Shown here piece by piece: positions 46,759 through 55,781 of a stretch of 64,000 nt of DNA. This DNA comes from Pseudomonas sp. EpS/L25 (GTDB taxonomy: Bacteria; Pseudomonadota; Gammaproteobacteria; Pseudomonadales; Pseudomonadaceae). The notes under the pieces were generated by a model. That model did no database searches. It was not told the DNA's origin and was given only the letters and a program-made list of their open reading frames with translations. Location of the stretch: assembly GCF_001512295.1 (NCBI RefSeq), contig NZ_LNUP01000012.1, positions 1-64,000 on the forward strand, read 5' to 3'. The translations under genes and the position numbers were made by a program. Positions within the stretch are counted from its first letter, which is position 1. Every line of letters starts with the position of its first letter.

Positions 46759-47770
46759 GATGCATACCGCCCGCGTCGCCATCCTGGCCGATAGCCCCCT
46801 GCAGCGCCACGTGCTGCAGCAGGTGCTGGCCGACAATGGCTATCACGTCGTCCTCAACAGCGATCCCGAGCGTTTCGACGAGGCCGAATGGCCGTCGGTG
46901 ACGACCGACCTCTGGCTGATCGACCTGAGCCAGACCGAAGAATCGCCGTTGGTGGACGTCCTGCTGGAGGAGGCCGAGGTGCCCATCCTGTTCGGCGAGG
47001 GCCAGGCGCCGGAGCGTTTCACCGATCCCTTCAGCCACTGGGAGAAGCGGCTGATCGGCAAGCTCAAGCGACTGATCGGTGATCCGGTCGCGGTGGTCGG
47101 TCCCGCGCTGGAGACCCTGTTGCAGGACCAGCCGCGCCCGCCACGCCTGGCGCTGCCCGAGCCACTCGCCAACCTGCCGTTGCCGGCCGGCGATCCGGCC
47201 CCCGAGGTCTGGTTGCTGGCTGCCTCCATTGGCGGTCCGGCGGCGGTGAAGGCCTTCCTCGACGCCCTGCCGGGTGGTCTGCCGGTCGGCTTCCTCTATG
47301 CCCAGCACATCGGCGACGGCTTCGCCGCCAATCTGCTGCGCGCGGTCGGCCGCCACAGCCAGTGGCACATCCAGGGCGTGCGTCCGGGTGAACCGATCCG
47401 CTGTGGCGAAGTGGTGGTGGTGCCGACCCAGCAGGAACTGACCTTTCGCGCCTCTGGCGTCCTGGACATCGTCGAGCGCGCCTGGCCCGAGCCCTATACG
47501 CCTTCGATCAGCCAGATGATGCTCAACCTGGCGCAGCACTTCGGCGCACGCTGCGGGGTCATCGTCTTCAGCGGCATGGGCAACGACGGCACGGCCTCGG
47601 CGCCTTACGTGCGGCGTCGCGGTGGCACCCTGTGGACCCAGTCGGCGAGCACCTGCATCGCCCCGAGCATGCCGGAAAGCCTGCGCGAATCGGGCCTGGC
47701 GACCTTCACCGCCGATCCCCGCGGCCTGGCCGAAGCCCTGGTGGCGCGCCTGGCCGAGCAGCGAAGCTAA
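46751..47770 (+). CDS. chpB: CheB-like methylesterase ChpB
   Basis: ChpB is the predicted demethylase of PilJ. The 339-residue protein has a degenerate receiver-like N-terminus (VAILADSPLQRHVLQQ, LWLIDLSQ) in which the usual acidic pocket is poorly kept. The C-terminal CheB domain has catalytic Ser in AASIGGPAAV (about residue 158), His in YAQHIGDGF and Asp in FSGMGNDGT. The ATG at 46751 overlaps the chpA end; an alternative ATG at 46760 would shorten it by three residues. Confidence 0.94.
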   Translation: MTEMHTARVAILADSPLQRHVLQQVLADNGYHVVLNSDPERFDEAEWPSVTTDLWLIDLSQTEESPLVDVLLEEAEVPILFGEGQAPERFTDPFSHWEKRLIGKLKRLIGDPVAVVGPALETLLQDQPRPPRLALPEPLANLPLPAGDPAPEVWLLAASIGGPAAVKAFLDALPGGLPVGFLYAQHIGDGFAANLLRAVGRHSQWHIQGVRPGEPIRCGEVVVVPTQQELTFRASGVLDIVERAWPEPYTPSISQMMLNLAQHFGARCGVIVFSGMGNDGTASAPYVRRRGGTLWTQSASTCIAPSMPESLRESGLATFTADPRGLAEALVARLAEQRS

Positions 47771-47781
47771 AGGAATTTCCC

Positions 47782-48252
47782 ATGTCGACCGCCGCTCCCG
47801 CCAACGAACACCTGACTGGCCTGCTGCTGACCCTGGCCGATCGTACCCTGCTGCTGCCCAATGCGGCGGTGGCCGAGCTGGTGCCCTGTCGCGAGATCCG
47901 GCCGCTGCCGGTGCAGCCCGATTGGTGCCTGGGCCAGGTCGCCTGGCGCGACCTGCGCCTGCCGCTGATCAGCTTCGAGGCATTGTCCAGCGGCAGCGCT
48001 GCCCAGTTCGATGGTGACCGCCATGCGCGGGTAGCCATCCTCAATGCCCTGGGCGGACGCGACCGGGTGCGCTTTCTCGCCTTGCTGATCCGCAGCATTC
48101 CGCGTTCGCTGCGCATCACCCCCGAGCTGGCCGCCGCCGAGGTGCCCCTGGCCGCCCTGGAGCTGGGCGCCGTGGCCTACGAAGGCGGCACGGCGCGTAT
48201 TCCCGATCTGATCGGCGTGGAAGAACGCCTGGCCGAAGCCGGCGTGTTCTAG
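47782..48252 (+). CDS. chpC: CheW-like protein ChpC
   Basis: ChpC is an accessory CheW-like protein of the Pil-Chp system, possibly linking other receptors to ChpA. The 156-residue protein begins MSTAAPANEHLTGLLL behind an AAAGGAA ribosome site and has NAAVAELVPCREIRPLP, WCLGQVAWRDLRLPLISFE and IPDLIGVEERL. It is the last chp gene here; the PAO1 chpD and chpE positions are instead occupied by a HAD gene on the other strand, whose stop overlaps by 4 bases. Confidence 0.9.
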   Translation: MSTAAPANEHLTGLLLTLADRTLLLPNAAVAELVPCREIRPLPVQPDWCLGQVAWRDLRLPLISFEALSSGSAAQFDGDRHARVAILNALGGRDRVRFLALLIRSIPRSLRITPELAAAEVPLAALELGAVAYEGGTARIPDLIGVEERLAEAGVF

Positions 48253-48908
48253 GCCTGCTGGGTCAGGCGCATGGCGCCGCCTTCGTCACGGCTGATGCCG
48301 ACGCCGCGGTAGTCCACCAGGGTCGGCAGGCCCAGGTCCAGCGGCTCGCGATGGGTCGCGGTGATGGCGACGGCATCGGCGCCCGCGGCCTTGGCCGCGG
48401 CAAAGCCGGCATGGGCATCCTCGAACACCAGGCAGTCGCCGATCTCCACCCCCAGCTTGCGTGCGCCGGCCAGGAAGCAGTCCGGCGCGGGCTTGCCCTG
48501 GGTGACGTCTTCAGCGCAGATCATCACCGGCGGCAGACTCATGCCAGCAGCGGCGAGACGGACCTCGGCCAGGCGCCGCGAGGCCGAGGTGACCAGCGCC
48601 CAGCTGCCGGCTGGCAGGCTGGCGAGAAAGGCCGCCGCGCCGGGGATTTCCTGGATGTCCGCGACATCGGCGATCTCCAGCTCGGTGATGGCGCGGGTCT
48701 CGGCCTCGATGTCGGCGCCGGGCGGGGCGAAGCGCCTGACCGTATCCACCGCGCGCACCCCATGCATCACCGCCAGCACCTCGGCCGGGTTCAGGCCATG
48801 GCCAAGGGCCCAGGTGCTCCAGGCGCGTTCGGCGGAGGCCACGCTGGTGAGCAGGGTGCCGTCCATGTCGAACAGGAAGGCGGCGTAGGGGCGAGAGGGC
48901 AGGGTCAT
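48249..48908 (-). CDS. HAD-superfamily hydrolase (phosphatase-like)
   Basis: This 219-residue protein has all four HAD motifs: FLFDMDGTLL (nucleophile Asp at about residue 14), a Ser/Thr in LVTSASRR, Lys in TQGKPAPDCF and the acidic pair in VFEDAHAGFAAAKAAG. The helical cap is of the beta-phosphoglucomutase/phosphoglycolate phosphatase subclass. It resembles sugar-phosphate phosphatases, but the substrate cannot be assigned. It is convergent with chpC. Confidence 0.87.
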   Translation of the reverse strand: MTLPSRPYAAFLFDMDGTLLTSVASAERAWSTWALGHGLNPAEVLAVMHGVRAVDTVRRFAPPGADIEAETRAITELEIADVADIQEIPGAAAFLASLPAGSWALVTSASRRLAEVRLAAAGMSLPPVMICAEDVTQGKPAPDCFLAGARKLGVEIGDCLVFEDAHAGFAAAKAAGADAVAITATHREPLDLGLPTLVDYRGVGISRDEGGAMRLTQQA

Positions 48909-48975
48909 CCAGGGCTCCGAAACTATCCGTTGGGGAAGGGTTGGACCACCGCATGGCAGCGGTCGCTCGTACAGA

Positions 48976-49704
48976 TCACGAGGTCTGGAAATCGCCCCAG
49001 AGTTGCTGGGCGACGCTCAGCGCCACCACGGGGGCGGTCTCGGTGCGCAGCACCCGCGGGCCCAGGCGCGCCGGCTGGAAACCGGCGGCGCGGGCGACGG
49101 CCACTTCGGCCTCGCTCAGGCCCCCTTCCGGGCCGATCAACAGGGCCAGGCGGGCAGGGCGGGCGTGGCTTTCCAGGGGCTCGGCCACCGGATGCAGCAC
49201 CAGCTTGAGGTCGGCGGCCACGCTGGCCTGCCAGTCGGCCAGCAGCTGCGGCGGATGGATCAGCGGCACGCTGGACCGCCCGCATTGCTCGCAGGCGCTG
49301 ATGGCCACCTGGCGCCAGTGCTGCAGGCGCTTGTCGGCGCGTTCGTCCTTGAGCCGGACCTCGCAGCGTTCGCTGACCAGCGGGGTGATCTCGGCCACGC
49401 CCAGTTCGGTGGCCTTCTGGATCGCCCAGTCCATGCGTTCGCCACGGGACAGGCCCTGGCCGAGGTGGATGTGCAGGGGGGAATCGGGTTGGCCCGCCAG
49501 TGCTTCGGTGAGCTCCACGCTAAGGCTCTTTTTGCCCACTTCCGTCACCTGGCCCAGGTATTCCCGGCCGCTGCCGTCGAACAGCTGCACGGCATCGCCC
49601 GGCGCCAGGCGCAGCACGCGGCCCAGGTAGTGGGCCTGGGCATCGGGCAGGTCCAGGCGGCCGAGGGCCAGGGGCAGGTCGAGATGGCAGCGGGTGAGAC
49701 GCAT
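48976..49704 (-). CDS. rsmE: 16S rRNA (uracil-1498-N3)-methyltransferase RsmE
   Basis: RsmE methylates N3 of U1498 in 16S rRNA. The 242-residue SPOUT-family protein has an N-terminal PUA-like part (MRLTRCHLDLPL, HYLGRVLRLAPGD). The knotted SAM site is LALLIGPEGGLSEAEVAVA followed by LGPRVLRTETAPVVAL. It lies 13 bases downstream of bioA on the same strand, as in PAO1. Confidence 0.96.
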   Translation of the reverse strand: MRLTRCHLDLPLALGRLDLPDAQAHYLGRVLRLAPGDAVQLFDGSGREYLGQVTEVGKKSLSVELTEALAGQPDSPLHIHLGQGLSRGERMDWAIQKATELGVAEITPLVSERCEVRLKDERADKRLQHWRQVAISACEQCGRSSVPLIHPPQLLADWQASVAADLKLVLHPVAEPLESHARPARLALLIGPEGGLSEAEVAVARAAGFQPARLGPRVLRTETAPVVALSVAQQLWGDFQTS

Positions 49705-49717
49705 GGCAGGCTCCAGA

Positions 49718-51118
49718 TCAGCCGGGATCGCGGTGGTTGGGGTGCAGGTCGCTCAGGGCGACGCTGACCGAGGTGCGGGTGGCGAGGTCGATGCCTTCGC
49801 TCGCCACCTCGGCGAGGAAGTCGATCTGCTCGGGGGTGATGACGTAGGGCGGCAGGAAGTAGACCACGTTGCCCAGCGGACGCAACAGGGCACCACGGGA
49901 GAGGGCGTGCTGGTAGACGGCGAGCCCCCGTCTTTCCTGCCAGGGATAGGGGGTGCGGTTGGCCTTGTCGGCGGTCATCTCGATGGCCAGGGCCATGCCG
50001 GTCTGGCGCACCTCGCCGACCTGGGGGTGCTCGGCCAGGTGCGCGGTGGCCTCGGCCATGCGCCGGGCCAGTGGCCTGTTGGCTTCGATGACATCGTCCT
50101 CGGCGAAGATGTCCAGGGTCGCCAGGGCGGCGGCACAGGCCAGTGGATTACCGGTGTAGCTGTGGGAGTGCAGGAAGGCGCGCAGGGTGTGGTAGTCGGC
50201 GTAGAAGGCCTGGTAGACGGCGTCGGTGGTCAGGCAGGCGGCCAGCGGCAGGTAGCCGCCGGTAAGGGCCTTGGACAGGCAGAGGAAATCCGGGCGGATG
50301 CCGGCCTGCTCACAGGCGAACATCGTCCCGGTGCGGCCGAAGCCCACGGCGATCTCGTCATGGATCAGGTGCACGCCATAGCGGTCGCAGGCCTCGCGCA
50401 GCAGGCGCAGATAGACCGGGTGGTACATGCGCATGCCGGTGGCGCCCTGGATCAGCGGCTCGACGATCACCGCGGCGACGCTGGCGTGGTGCTCGGCCAG
50501 GGTGCGCTCCATGTGCGCGAACATCTGCCGCGAATGTTCTTCCCAGCCCATGCCCTCGGGCCGCAGGTAGCAGTCGGGGCTGGGCACCTTGAGGGTGTCC
50601 AGCAACAGGCCCTGGTAGGTCTCGGTGAACAGCGCCACGTCTCCCACCGACATGGCCGCCACCGTTTCACCGTGATAGCTGTTGGTCAGGGTGACGAAAC
50701 GGCGCTTCTCCGGCTGACCCACGTTGCGCCAGTAGTGGTAGCTCATCTTCAACGCGACCTCGATGCACGAGGAGCCGTTGTCGGCGTAGAACACCCGGTC
50801 GAGACCGGCCGGGGTGAGGGCGACCAGGCGCTCGGACAGTTCGATCACCGGCTGGTGGCTGAAGCCGGCGAGGATGACGTGCTCCAGCTGGTCGACCTGG
50901 GCCTTGATGCGCTCGTTGATGCGCGGATTGGCGTGGCCGAAGACGTTGACCCACCAGGAGCTGACGGCGTCCAGGTAGCGGTTGCCGTCGAAGTCCTCCA
51001 GCCAGACGCCCTCGCCACGGCGGATCGGGATCACCGGCAGCTGTTCGTGATCCTTCATCTGGGTGCAGGGGTGCCAGAGCACCTCCAGGTCGCGGCGCAT
51101 CCAGTCGTGATTGGTCAT
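49718..51118 (-). CDS. bioA: Adenosylmethionine-8-amino-7-oxononanoate aminotransferase BioA
   Basis: BioA makes 7,8-diaminopelargonate in biotin synthesis, using SAM as amino donor and PLP. I chose the ATG at 51118 (MTNHDWMRRDLEVLWHPCTQMKDHE), giving 466 residues. It has the substrate-binding WHPCTQM segment, SSWWVNVFGHANPRIN, DNGSSCIEVALKM, HDEIAVGFGRTG and the PLP lysine in LSKALTGGYLPLA. Biotin genes other than bioA are not in the window. Confidence 0.96.
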   Translation of the reverse strand: MTNHDWMRRDLEVLWHPCTQMKDHEQLPVIPIRRGEGVWLEDFDGNRYLDAVSSWWVNVFGHANPRINERIKAQVDQLEHVILAGFSHQPVIELSERLVALTPAGLDRVFYADNGSSCIEVALKMSYHYWRNVGQPEKRRFVTLTNSYHGETVAAMSVGDVALFTETYQGLLLDTLKVPSPDCYLRPEGMGWEEHSRQMFAHMERTLAEHHASVAAVIVEPLIQGATGMRMYHPVYLRLLREACDRYGVHLIHDEIAVGFGRTGTMFACEQAGIRPDFLCLSKALTGGYLPLAACLTTDAVYQAFYADYHTLRAFLHSHSYTGNPLACAAALATLDIFAEDDVIEANRPLARRMAEATAHLAEHPQVGEVRQTGMALAIEMTADKANRTPYPWQERRGLAVYQHALSRGALLRPLGNVVYFLPPYVITPEQIDFLAEVASEGIDLATRTSVSVALSDLHPNHRDPG

Positions 51119-51290
51119 GGCGGTCTCCCGGCGCTGGCCCGGCGGCAAAAAGGGGGCGTAAGCCTAAGTCAGGCCGCACGACAGGAGCAAGGCGCGGGCC
51201 GATTGCCGGTCGTGGCGGCGGCTAGTTGCCCCGTTGCCGCTCGCGTATGCTGCGCCACCGCCGTTTCCCGGTCCCAGGAGTCTAGAGAAG

Positions 51291-52880
51291 ATGTCGTCGC
51301 GTTGGACAGGTTTTACCGTCTGCTTGGCAGCCGGCGTATTCGCCACCAGCCTGAGCGCAGGTGCTGCCGAGAAGGCGCACAAGGACGCCCACAAAGAGGT
51401 CCACAAGGCGCCGGAGAAAGCCGCCGCTGCTCCCGCCGCGCCCAGTGGTCCCTCGGCAATCGTGGTCGGCGCCGGCATGGCCGGCCTGGCCTCGGCCTAT
51501 GAACTGCAGCAGGCCGGCTGGAACGTGACCCTGCTCGAGGCCGGCCCTCGCGTCGGCGGTCGCTCCGGCCTCGCCTCCAGCGAATGGATCGGCGACACCA
51601 AGGCCCAGCCGGTGCTCAACCACTACCTGGACACCTTCAAGCTCAAGACCGTGGACGCGCCGTCCTTCGTGCGCACCCCGGGCTATCTGATCGAAGGCCA
51701 GTACTATTCCCAGGACGACCTGGCGCAGAAGATGCCGGTCGTGGCCGATGCCCTCAAGCGTGTCGACAAGTCCCTGGACGACCTGGCCGCGGCCATCAGC
51801 GATCCGCTGCAGCCGACCGCCACCCCGACCCTGCATGCCCTCGACCAGATCAATGCCGCCACCTGGCTGGACAAGCAGAATCTGCCGCCGGTGGCCCGCC
51901 AACTGATCAACCAGCGCATCCGCGTCCGCTACGACGAGCCCTCGCGGCTGTCGCTGCTCTATCTGGCCCAGCAGACCCGCGTCTATCGCGGCGTCGACGA
52001 CAAGGACCTGCGCGCCGCCCGCCTGCCCGGTGGCAGCGACGTCCTGGCCCAGGCCTTCGTCAAGCAGATCAGGACGATCAAGACAGACAGCAAGGTGTCG
52101 AGCATCGTCCAGGATCCGAGCGGCGTGACGGTCAAGGCCGGCGCCACCGGGTACAAGGCCGACTACGTGGTGATGGCGGTGCCGTTGCGCGCCCTCGGCC
52201 AGGTGCAGATGACCCCGGCGCTGGACGCCACCCAGCAGGCGGCGATCAAGGGCACCACCTACGGCTGGCGCGACCAGATCCTGCTCAAGTTCAGGACCCC
52301 GGTGTGGGACAGCAAGTCGCGCATGAGCGGCGAGATCTACAGCGACCAGGGCCTGGGCATGCTGTGGGTGGAGCCGGACGTGAAGGGCGGTGCCAACGTG
52401 CTGGTCAACCTGGCCGGCGACAGCGCGCGGCTGGTGCAGGCCTTCGGCGACAAGCAGATGGTCGACCAGGTGCTGATCCGCTTCCATGCCATCTATCCCA
52501 AGGCTCGGGGTGCCTTCTCCGGCTACGAAGTGCGCCGCTACAGCCGCGATCCGGGCGTGGGCGGCGCCTATCTGGCCTATGGCCCGGGCCAGATCACCCG
52601 CTACTGGCGGTTGTGGGAAAAGCCCACCGGCCGGGTGATCTTCGCCGGCGAGCACACCGATCCGCTGCATCCGGGTACCCTGGAAGGCGCCCTGGCCAGT
52701 GGGCAGCGCGCGGCGGGCCAGGTCCGCGATCTCAAGGCCGGCAAGGCCGTGGTCCCGGTGGTTGCCAGCGCCAAGGCACAGGCCGCCCCGGCTGCCGCAC
52801 CCAAGCCCGCCGAAGCCGCGCCGGCCAAGGACGGCAGCGAGCACGGCTTCTTCTGGAAGCTGTTCCACTGGTCGTTCTGA
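51291..52880 (+). CDS. Exported FAD-dependent amine-oxidase-like flavoprotein
   Basis: This 529-residue protein has a cleavable signal peptide (about 1-26, ending SAGAA) and a Lys/Ala/Pro-rich spacer. The FAD-binding Rossmann motif is VVGAGMAGLASAYELQQAG, followed by LLEAGPRVGGRSG. The C-terminal FAD segment is IFAGEHTDPLHPGTLEGAL, as in flavin monoamine oxidases. A second Ala/Pro-rich tail precedes a hydrophobic end (GFFWKLFHWSF). Start: ATG at 51291 after GAGAAG. Its oxidised substrate is unknown. In PAO1 a similar gene lies between bioA and the cytochrome b561/yceI pair. Confidence 0.87.
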   Translation: MSSRWTGFTVCLAAGVFATSLSAGAAEKAHKDAHKEVHKAPEKAAAAPAAPSGPSAIVVGAGMAGLASAYELQQAGWNVTLLEAGPRVGGRSGLASSEWIGDTKAQPVLNHYLDTFKLKTVDAPSFVRTPGYLIEGQYYSQDDLAQKMPVVADALKRVDKSLDDLAAAISDPLQPTATPTLHALDQINAATWLDKQNLPPVARQLINQRIRVRYDEPSRLSLLYLAQQTRVYRGVDDKDLRAARLPGGSDVLAQAFVKQIRTIKTDSKVSSIVQDPSGVTVKAGATGYKADYVVMAVPLRALGQVQMTPALDATQQAAIKGTTYGWRDQILLKFRTPVWDSKSRMSGEIYSDQGLGMLWVEPDVKGGANVLVNLAGDSARLVQAFGDKQMVDQVLIRFHAIYPKARGAFSGYEVRRYSRDPGVGGAYLAYGPGQITRYWRLWEKPTGRVIFAGEHTDPLHPGTLEGALASGQRAAGQVRDLKAGKAVVPVVASAKAQAAPAAAPKPAEAAPAKDGSEHGFFWKLFHWSF

Positions 52881-52893
52881 TCGCGACCTGAGC

Positions 52894-52921
52894 CCAGACG
52901 CTGCCCCAGCGCAGCGTCTGG
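52894..52921 (+). terminator. Hairpin after the flavoprotein gene
   Basis: A perfect 11-bp stem CCAGACGCTGC / GCAGCGTCTGG with a 6-base loop begins 14 bases after the stop codon. No T-run follows, so it is terminator-like only. Confidence 0.55.
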
Positions 52922-53053
52922 TCCGGAGCGGACGGTGCTCTTTCGCATCCTCCGATCCATCGATTGCTTCGATATTGATTCGATACTTTTTCCGCTTTCC
53001 TTCGATACGTTTGCAGCTAGGCTTAGGCAAAGCTTTTTCAGGAGAGAAAAGCG

Positions 53054-53608
53054 ATGCACTGGCGCAACGACGGCCTTCGCTACGGTATGGTCAGTCTGGT
53101 TCTGCATTGGGTCATGGCCCTGGCGATCATCGCCATGTTCGCCTCCGGCCTGTGGATGCGGACCCTGGACTACTACGACACCTGGTATCACACCGCCCCC
53201 GAACTGCATAAGAGCGCCGGCATACTGCTGTTGATCGCCCTGGTGCTGCGCCTGCTCTGGCGCCTGGTCAGTCCGCCGCCGCCGGTGGAGGGCAGCCCCC
53301 TGGTGCGCCGTGCCGCGGGTATCGGCCACTTCCTGCTCTATGGGCTGATGCTCACCGTCATGGTGGCCGGCTACCTGATCTCCACCGCCGATGGGGTGGC
53401 CATCGATGTGTTCGGCTGGTTCAAGGTCCCGGCGACCCTGAGCGGGCTGCCGGATCAGGCCGACACCGCTGGCAAGATCCACCTCTGGTTCGCCTGGACG
53501 CTGATCGTCCTCGCCGGTCTGCACGTGCTGGCCGCGCTCAAGCATCACTTCGTCGACCGCGATGGCACCCTGGTGCGCATGCTCGGCCGCGTACACAACC
53601 CTTCCTGA
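53054..53608 (+). CDS. Cytochrome b561 family protein
   Basis: This 184-residue inner-membrane protein has four hydrophobic spans and the heme-ligand histidines of prokaryotic cytochrome b561: LHWVMALAI (first span), ELHKSAGILLL, GHFLLYGLML and KIHLWFAWTLIVLAGLHVLAALKHHF. It probably passes electrons from the quinone pool. The yceI gene 36 bases downstream is its usual neighbour, and the two are likely co-transcribed. GGAGAG precedes the ATG. Confidence 0.93.
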   Translation: MHWRNDGLRYGMVSLVLHWVMALAIIAMFASGLWMRTLDYYDTWYHTAPELHKSAGILLLIALVLRLLWRLVSPPPPVEGSPLVRRAAGIGHFLLYGLMLTVMVAGYLISTADGVAIDVFGWFKVPATLSGLPDQADTAGKIHLWFAWTLIVLAGLHVLAALKHHFVDRDGTLVRMLGRVHNPS

Positions 53609-53644
53609 CCCTCCGCTTTCAATAACCACATGGAGCTTCATCCA

Positions 53645-54223
53645 ATGCTGAAGAAAACCTTCGCCGCCCTGGCCCTGGGCACCGCTCTGCTGGGCGCCGG
53701 CCAGGCCATGGCCGCCGACTACAAGATCGACAAGCAGGGCCAGCACGCCTTCATCCAGTTCCGGATCCAGCACCTGGGCTACAGCTGGCTGTACGGCACC
53801 TTCAAGGACTTCGACGGCAACTTCAGCTTCGATGCCAAGGATCCGTCCGCCGACAAGGTCAAGGTGACCATCAACACCGACAGCGTCGACACCAACCACG
53901 CCGAGCGTGACAAGCACCTGCGCAGCGCCGACTTCCTCAACGTCGCCGCCCATCCCCAGGCCAGCTTCGAGTCGACCAAGGTCACCCCCACCGGCGACGG
54001 CACTGCCGATGTCACCGGCAACCTGACCCTGAACGGCGTGACCAAGCCGATCACCATCAAGGCCCACTTCATGGGCGAGGGCAAGGATCCGTGGGGCGGC
54101 TACCGCGCCGGCTTCGAGGGCACTACCACCCTCAAGCTCAAGGACTTCAACATTCAGAAGGACCTCGGCCCGAAATCCCAGGAAGTGGAATTCATGCTGT
54201 CCTTCGAGGGCGTGCGCCAGTAA
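53645..54223 (+). CDS. YceI family periplasmic protein
   Basis: This 192-residue protein has a signal peptide (1-23, cleaved after AMA) and the YceI lipocalin-like fold that binds isoprenoid-type lipids. Typical segments are [57 protein letters not shown] and [12 protein letters not shown]. The orthologue at this place in P. aeruginosa (PA0423) is a secreted protein described as PasP. I chose the ATG at 53645 over one 15 bases upstream because it leaves a clean signal peptide. Confidence 0.93.
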   Translation: MLKKTFAALALGTALLGAGQAMAADYKIDKQGQHAFIQFRIQHLGYSWLYGTFKDFDGNFSFDAKDPSADKVKVTINTDSVDTNHAERDKHLRSADFLNVAAHPQASFESTKVTPTGDGTADVTGNLTLNGVTKPITIKAHFMGEGKDPWGGYRAGFEGTTTLKLKDFNIQKDLGPKSQEVEFMLSFEGVRQ

Positions 54224-54246
54224 CCGGCCGCCGTCAGGTTGTAACC

Positions 54247-54275
54247 AAAAATGCCGGACTCGTCCGGCATTTTTG
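54247..54275 (+). terminator. Rho-independent terminator of yceI
   Basis: The stem AAAATGCCGGA / TCCGGCATTTTT with loop CTCG ends in a T-run, 24 bases after the yceI stop. Confidence 0.9.
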
Positions 54276-54572
54276 TGAGCGGTCGCTTTTCCCGGCACCC
54301 TGACGGTTGAGCGGTTCGCACCTCAGAACTTGGGCCAGGTCCCATGGTCTGCTAGCCAGATCGGTCGTACGGGCCCATCCTTGCTGGATTCAGTCGTCCT
54401 CACGAGCAGTCGGACCGCCCTGGCGGGATACCCGAGTACAGCGCTTGGGTTATTTACAAACAGTCCTGAACGTAAGTATATTGGTCCGATAATAATTCCA
54501 CGTTCGAGCCGGTGCGGATCCATACAAGGCGCGCTGCGCATGCTCATTCCCCCGCTTTCAAGGACTTCAGAT
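54276..54572. other. Regulatory gap upstream of mexA copy 1, without a repressor gene
   Basis: This stretch between the yceI terminator and the first mexA holds no supported gene. In PAO1 the divergent repressor gene mexR lies here, and in P. putida ttgR is divergent from ttgA; neither is present. The only recognisable content is the TtgR-type operator and promoter at 54451-54482. Confidence 0.7.
54451..54482 (+). promoter_or_regulatory. TtgR-type operator overlapping the mexA copy 1 promoter
   Basis: The segment begins TATTTACAAACA and ends GTAAGTATATT, closely matching my recollection of the P. putida ttgA-ttgR operator, including spacing between the two halves. TTTACA at 54453-54458 and TATATT at 54477-54482 with an 18-base spacer form a good sigma-70 promoter inside the operator, so a bound repressor would occlude RNA polymerase. 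It is about 90 bases upstream of the mexA start. Confidence 0.7.
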
Positions 54573-55769
54573 ATGCAGATCAAGCCGGCGCATGCCTTCT
54601 TCGCTCCCGCCCTGCTCGCCCTCGCCTTGGCACTGGGTGCCTGCGGCAAGCAGGACAGCAAGGACCAGCAGCAACAGCAGCAACAGAAACCTCCGGAAGT
54701 CGGCGTGGTGACCATCGAGCCGCGCACCGTGACCCTGACCGACGAGCTGCCCGGGCGCACGTCCGCCTTCCGCATCGCCGAGGTTCGGCCGCAGGTGAGC
54801 GGCATCCTGCTCAAGCGCAGTTTCACCGAAGGGGCCGACGTCAAGGCCGGCCAACAGCTCTATCAGATCGATCCGCGCACCTACGAAGCCAACGTCAATT
54901 CCGCCAAGGCCTCCCTGGCCCAGGCCCAGGCGACCCTGGCTTCCAACCGGCTCAAGGCGCAGCGCTATGGCGCCCTGGTCAAGGAGCAGGCGATCAGCAA
55001 GCAGGAAGCCGATGACGCCCTGTCCATGCAGCGGCAGAACGAAGCCCAGGTGGAATCGGCCAGGGCCGCCCTGCGCAACGCCGAGATCAACCTGGCCTAC
55101 ACCAAGGTCGCCGCGCCCATCTCCGGCCGCATCGGTCGCTCGATGATGACCGAAGGCGCCCTGGTCACCGCCGACCAGACCACCGCCCTGACCAGCATCA
55201 CCCAGCTCGATCCCATCTATGTCGACGTGACCCAGTCCGCCACCGACCTGCTGCGCCTGCGCCGCGAACTGGATAGCGGCCAACTGCAGCGGGTGCAAGG
55301 CGAGAACGCCGCCGAGGTCAAGCTGATGCTGGAAGACGGCAGCGCCTACAGCCGTCCCGGCAAGCTCAAGTTCGCCGAAGTTTCGGTGGACCAGGGCACC
55401 GGCTCGGTGACCATCCGCGCCGAATTCCCCAACCCCGACAAGCTGCTGCTGCCCGGCATGTTCGTGCGTGCCCAGTTGCAATCGGGAGTGCGCCAGAATG
55501 CCATCCTGGTACCTCAGCAAGGGGTGACACGTGATCAGAAGGGCAAGCCCACCGCCATGGTGGTGAATGGGGAAGGCAAGGTCGAGCTGCGCGAGTTGGT
55601 GACCGAGCGGGCCTTGGGTGCCGACTGGTTGGTATCCAAAGGCATCAAGGCGGGTGACAAGGTCATCACCGAAGGCCTGCAGAAGGTCAAACCCGGCGCC
55701 AGTGTCACTGCCAAGCCTGCCGGCAACGTCGCCTCCGCCGAGCAGCAGCCGGCTGGTCAGGGCCAATAA
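54573..55769 (+). CDS. mexA: RND efflux periplasmic adaptor, MexA/TtgA type (copy 1)
   Basis: This 398-residue lipoprotein is the membrane-fusion subunit that links an RND pump to its outer-membrane channel. The lipobox is ALGAC with Cys about residue 23, followed by a polyglutamine stretch. Then come the lipoyl/barrel segments (EVRPQVSGILLKRSFTEGADVKAGQQLYQID), the alpha-hairpin (about 95-165, ANVNSAKASLAQAQATLASN) and APISGRIGRS. It is complete and preceded by the TtgR-type operator. Its mexB partner is truncated, and no outer-membrane channel gene follows, so it may be orphaned. Confidence 0.93.
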   Translation: MQIKPAHAFFAPALLALALALGACGKQDSKDQQQQQQQKPPEVGVVTIEPRTVTLTDELPGRTSAFRIAEVRPQVSGILLKRSFTEGADVKAGQQLYQIDPRTYEANVNSAKASLAQAQATLASNRLKAQRYGALVKEQAISKQEADDALSMQRQNEAQVESARAALRNAEINLAYTKVAAPISGRIGRSMMTEGALVTADQTTALTSITQLDPIYVDVTQSATDLLRLRRELDSGQLQRVQGENAAEVKLMLEDGSAYSRPGKLKFAEVSVDQGTGSVTIRAEFPNPDKLLLPGMFVRAQLQSGVRQNAILVPQQGVTRDQKGKPTAMVVNGEGKVELRELVTERALGADWLVSKGIKAGDKVITEGLQKVKPGASVTAKPAGNVASAEQQPAGQGQ

Positions 55770-55781
55770 AGGGAGCGCCCG

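Noticed and set aside
43249..46836. Minus-strand ORF of 1195 codons opposite chpA
   Set aside because: It is rich in His, Gln, Arg and Leu, as expected for the complement of a high-GC kinase gene. ChpA on the other strand has clear domains.
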